Origin: Propionibacteriaceae bacterium UBA5174
GTDB taxonomy: Bacteria > Actinomycetota > Actinomycetes > Propionibacteriales > Propionibacteriaceae
Reading direction: 5' to 3'
Length of the DNA: 7,224 nt
Assembly (NCBI GenBank): GCA_002413345.1
Contig: DHWU01000013.1
Span: 13,970 to 21,193, forward strand
The notes under the pieces are model-generated. The model saw nothing but the letters and a program-made list of their open reading frames with translations. It was not told the origin of the DNA and searched no databases. Made by a program: the position numbers and the translations under genes. This document shows, one piece after another, positions 7,008-7,224 of the stretch (within the stretch, counting starts at the first letter, position 1; each line of letters opens with the position of its first letter).

Positions 7008-7036
7008 AGTCTAGGTGGGGCTGCTCTTCGGAGTGC
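7008..7036 (-). promoter_or_regulatory. Weak candidate promoter for the dehydrogenase gene
   Basis: On the minus strand, TAGACT (7013-7008) fits the TAnnnT form of a -10 box. The hexamer 17 bases upstream (GCACTC, 7036-7031) is a poor -35, which would fit a promoter that needs an activator. Transcription would begin near 7000, leaving a leader of about 125 bases. TCAAG occurs twice directly downstream. This is only a suggestion. Confidence 0.2.
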
Positions 7037-7056
7037 AGGTATCGCCGGCAATACCT
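7037..7056. promoter_or_regulatory. 20-bp near-perfect palindrome, likely operator
   Basis: AGGTATCGCCGGCAATACCT reads the same on both strands except for one pair (7043/7050), giving 9 of 10 matching half-site pairs. It lies between the pntB terminator and the dehydrogenase gene, 161 bases before that gene's ATG and just upstream of the weak promoter candidate. Palindromes of this size without a spacer are typical operators of dimeric helix-turn-helix regulators (LacI, TetR or GntR type). No regulator gene is in the window, so its identity is unknown. With no T-run beside it, it does not look like a terminator. Confidence 0.55.
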
Positions 7057-7094
7057 CTCAGCGATCTGGGGGTCGGGGGGAGCAGCGTCAGCCC

Positions 7095-7137
7095 AAAAAA
7101 GCAACAGGGGCTCCCGCCGGTAAGGCGGGAACCCCTG
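7095..7137 (-). terminator. Intrinsic terminator of pntB
   Basis: On the minus strand, arms 7137-7124 and 7118-7105 form a GC-rich 14-bp stem with one mismatch (7111/7131) around a 5-base loop. It is followed after four bases by six T residues (7100-7095). It begins 25 bases after the pntB stop. It separates pntB from the dehydrogenase gene on the same strand. Confidence 0.88.
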
Positions 7138-7162
7138 CTGGGTGTCGCAATTCGCCAGCAGA

Positions 7163-7224
7163 TCAGCCCAGCGACTTGATGATGTCTTCGACGCGTTCTT
7201 TGGCGTCGCCGAACAGCATCTGGG
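7163..7224 (-). CDS. pntB: NAD(P) transhydrogenase subunit beta, C-terminal end only
   Basis: Only the last 19 codons and the TGA stop (7165-7163) are in the window; the gene continues beyond base 7224. The visible peptide QMLFGDAKERVEDIIKSLG matches the conserved C-terminus of PntB (in Escherichia coli, MLFGDAKASVDAILKAL). PntB holds membrane helices and the NADP(H)-binding domain III of the proton-translocating transhydrogenase, which uses the proton gradient to reduce NADP+ with NADH. The matching segment lies in domain III. Its terminator follows directly. The identification rests on a short but distinctive segment. Confidence 0.8.
   Translation of the reverse strand, partial: QMLFGDAKERVEDIIKSLG

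Noticed and set aside
7068..7080. Two G-runs (5 and 6 bases) as a possible G-quadruplex
   Set aside because: Only two long runs are present; a stable intramolecular quadruplex normally needs four.

Overview
The window reads as chromosomal DNA of a GC-rich Actinomycetota (high-GC Gram-positive) bacterium. The signs are a long Pro/Ala/Lys- and Gly/Arg-rich N-terminal arm on IF-2, a TruB of actinobacterial type that overlaps rbfA, strong codon bias to G/C in third positions, and a lipobox lipoprotein resembling the LppX/LprG group. Genus cannot be fixed from the sequence alone.

Layout. Positions 1-4957 hold a co-directional plus-strand translation and cofactor block: infB (its 5' end lies outside the window), rbfA, truB and ribF. 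A perfect 13-bp inverted repeat without a U-tract separates infB from rbfA. rbfA and truB overlap by 8 bases, with truB starting at TTG. ribF follows truB after 40 bases. Next, behind its own candidate promoter, comes a plus-strand secreted lipoprotein gene (5028-5726) that ends in a strong intrinsic terminator (5752-5790). On the minus strand is a zinc-dependent (R,R)-2,3-butanediol dehydrogenase-type gene (5820-6875), convergent with the lipoprotein gene. Its upstream region (6876-7104) carries a near-perfect 20-bp palindrome that looks like an operator. At the right edge are a minus-strand intrinsic terminator (7095-7137) and the last 19 codons plus stop of pntB, the beta subunit of proton-translocating NAD(P) transhydrogenase (7163-7224).

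How the genes relate. IF-2 and RbfA act in translation initiation and 30S maturation, TruB makes tRNA pseudouridine 55, and RibF makes FMN and FAD; this is the widely conserved infB-rbfA-truB-ribF neighbourhood. The rpsO-pnp continuation found in many bacteria is not present directly after ribF. The minus-strand pair (butanediol dehydrogenase and transhydrogenase) both bear on NAD(P)H balance, but a terminator separates them, so they are probably independent transcription units. I see no mobile element, CRISPR array, RNA gene or defence-like system. The window is mostly housekeeping, and the most interesting items are small-scale: the operator-like palindrome, the infB-rbfA inverted repeat, and the repeat-built arm of IF-2.
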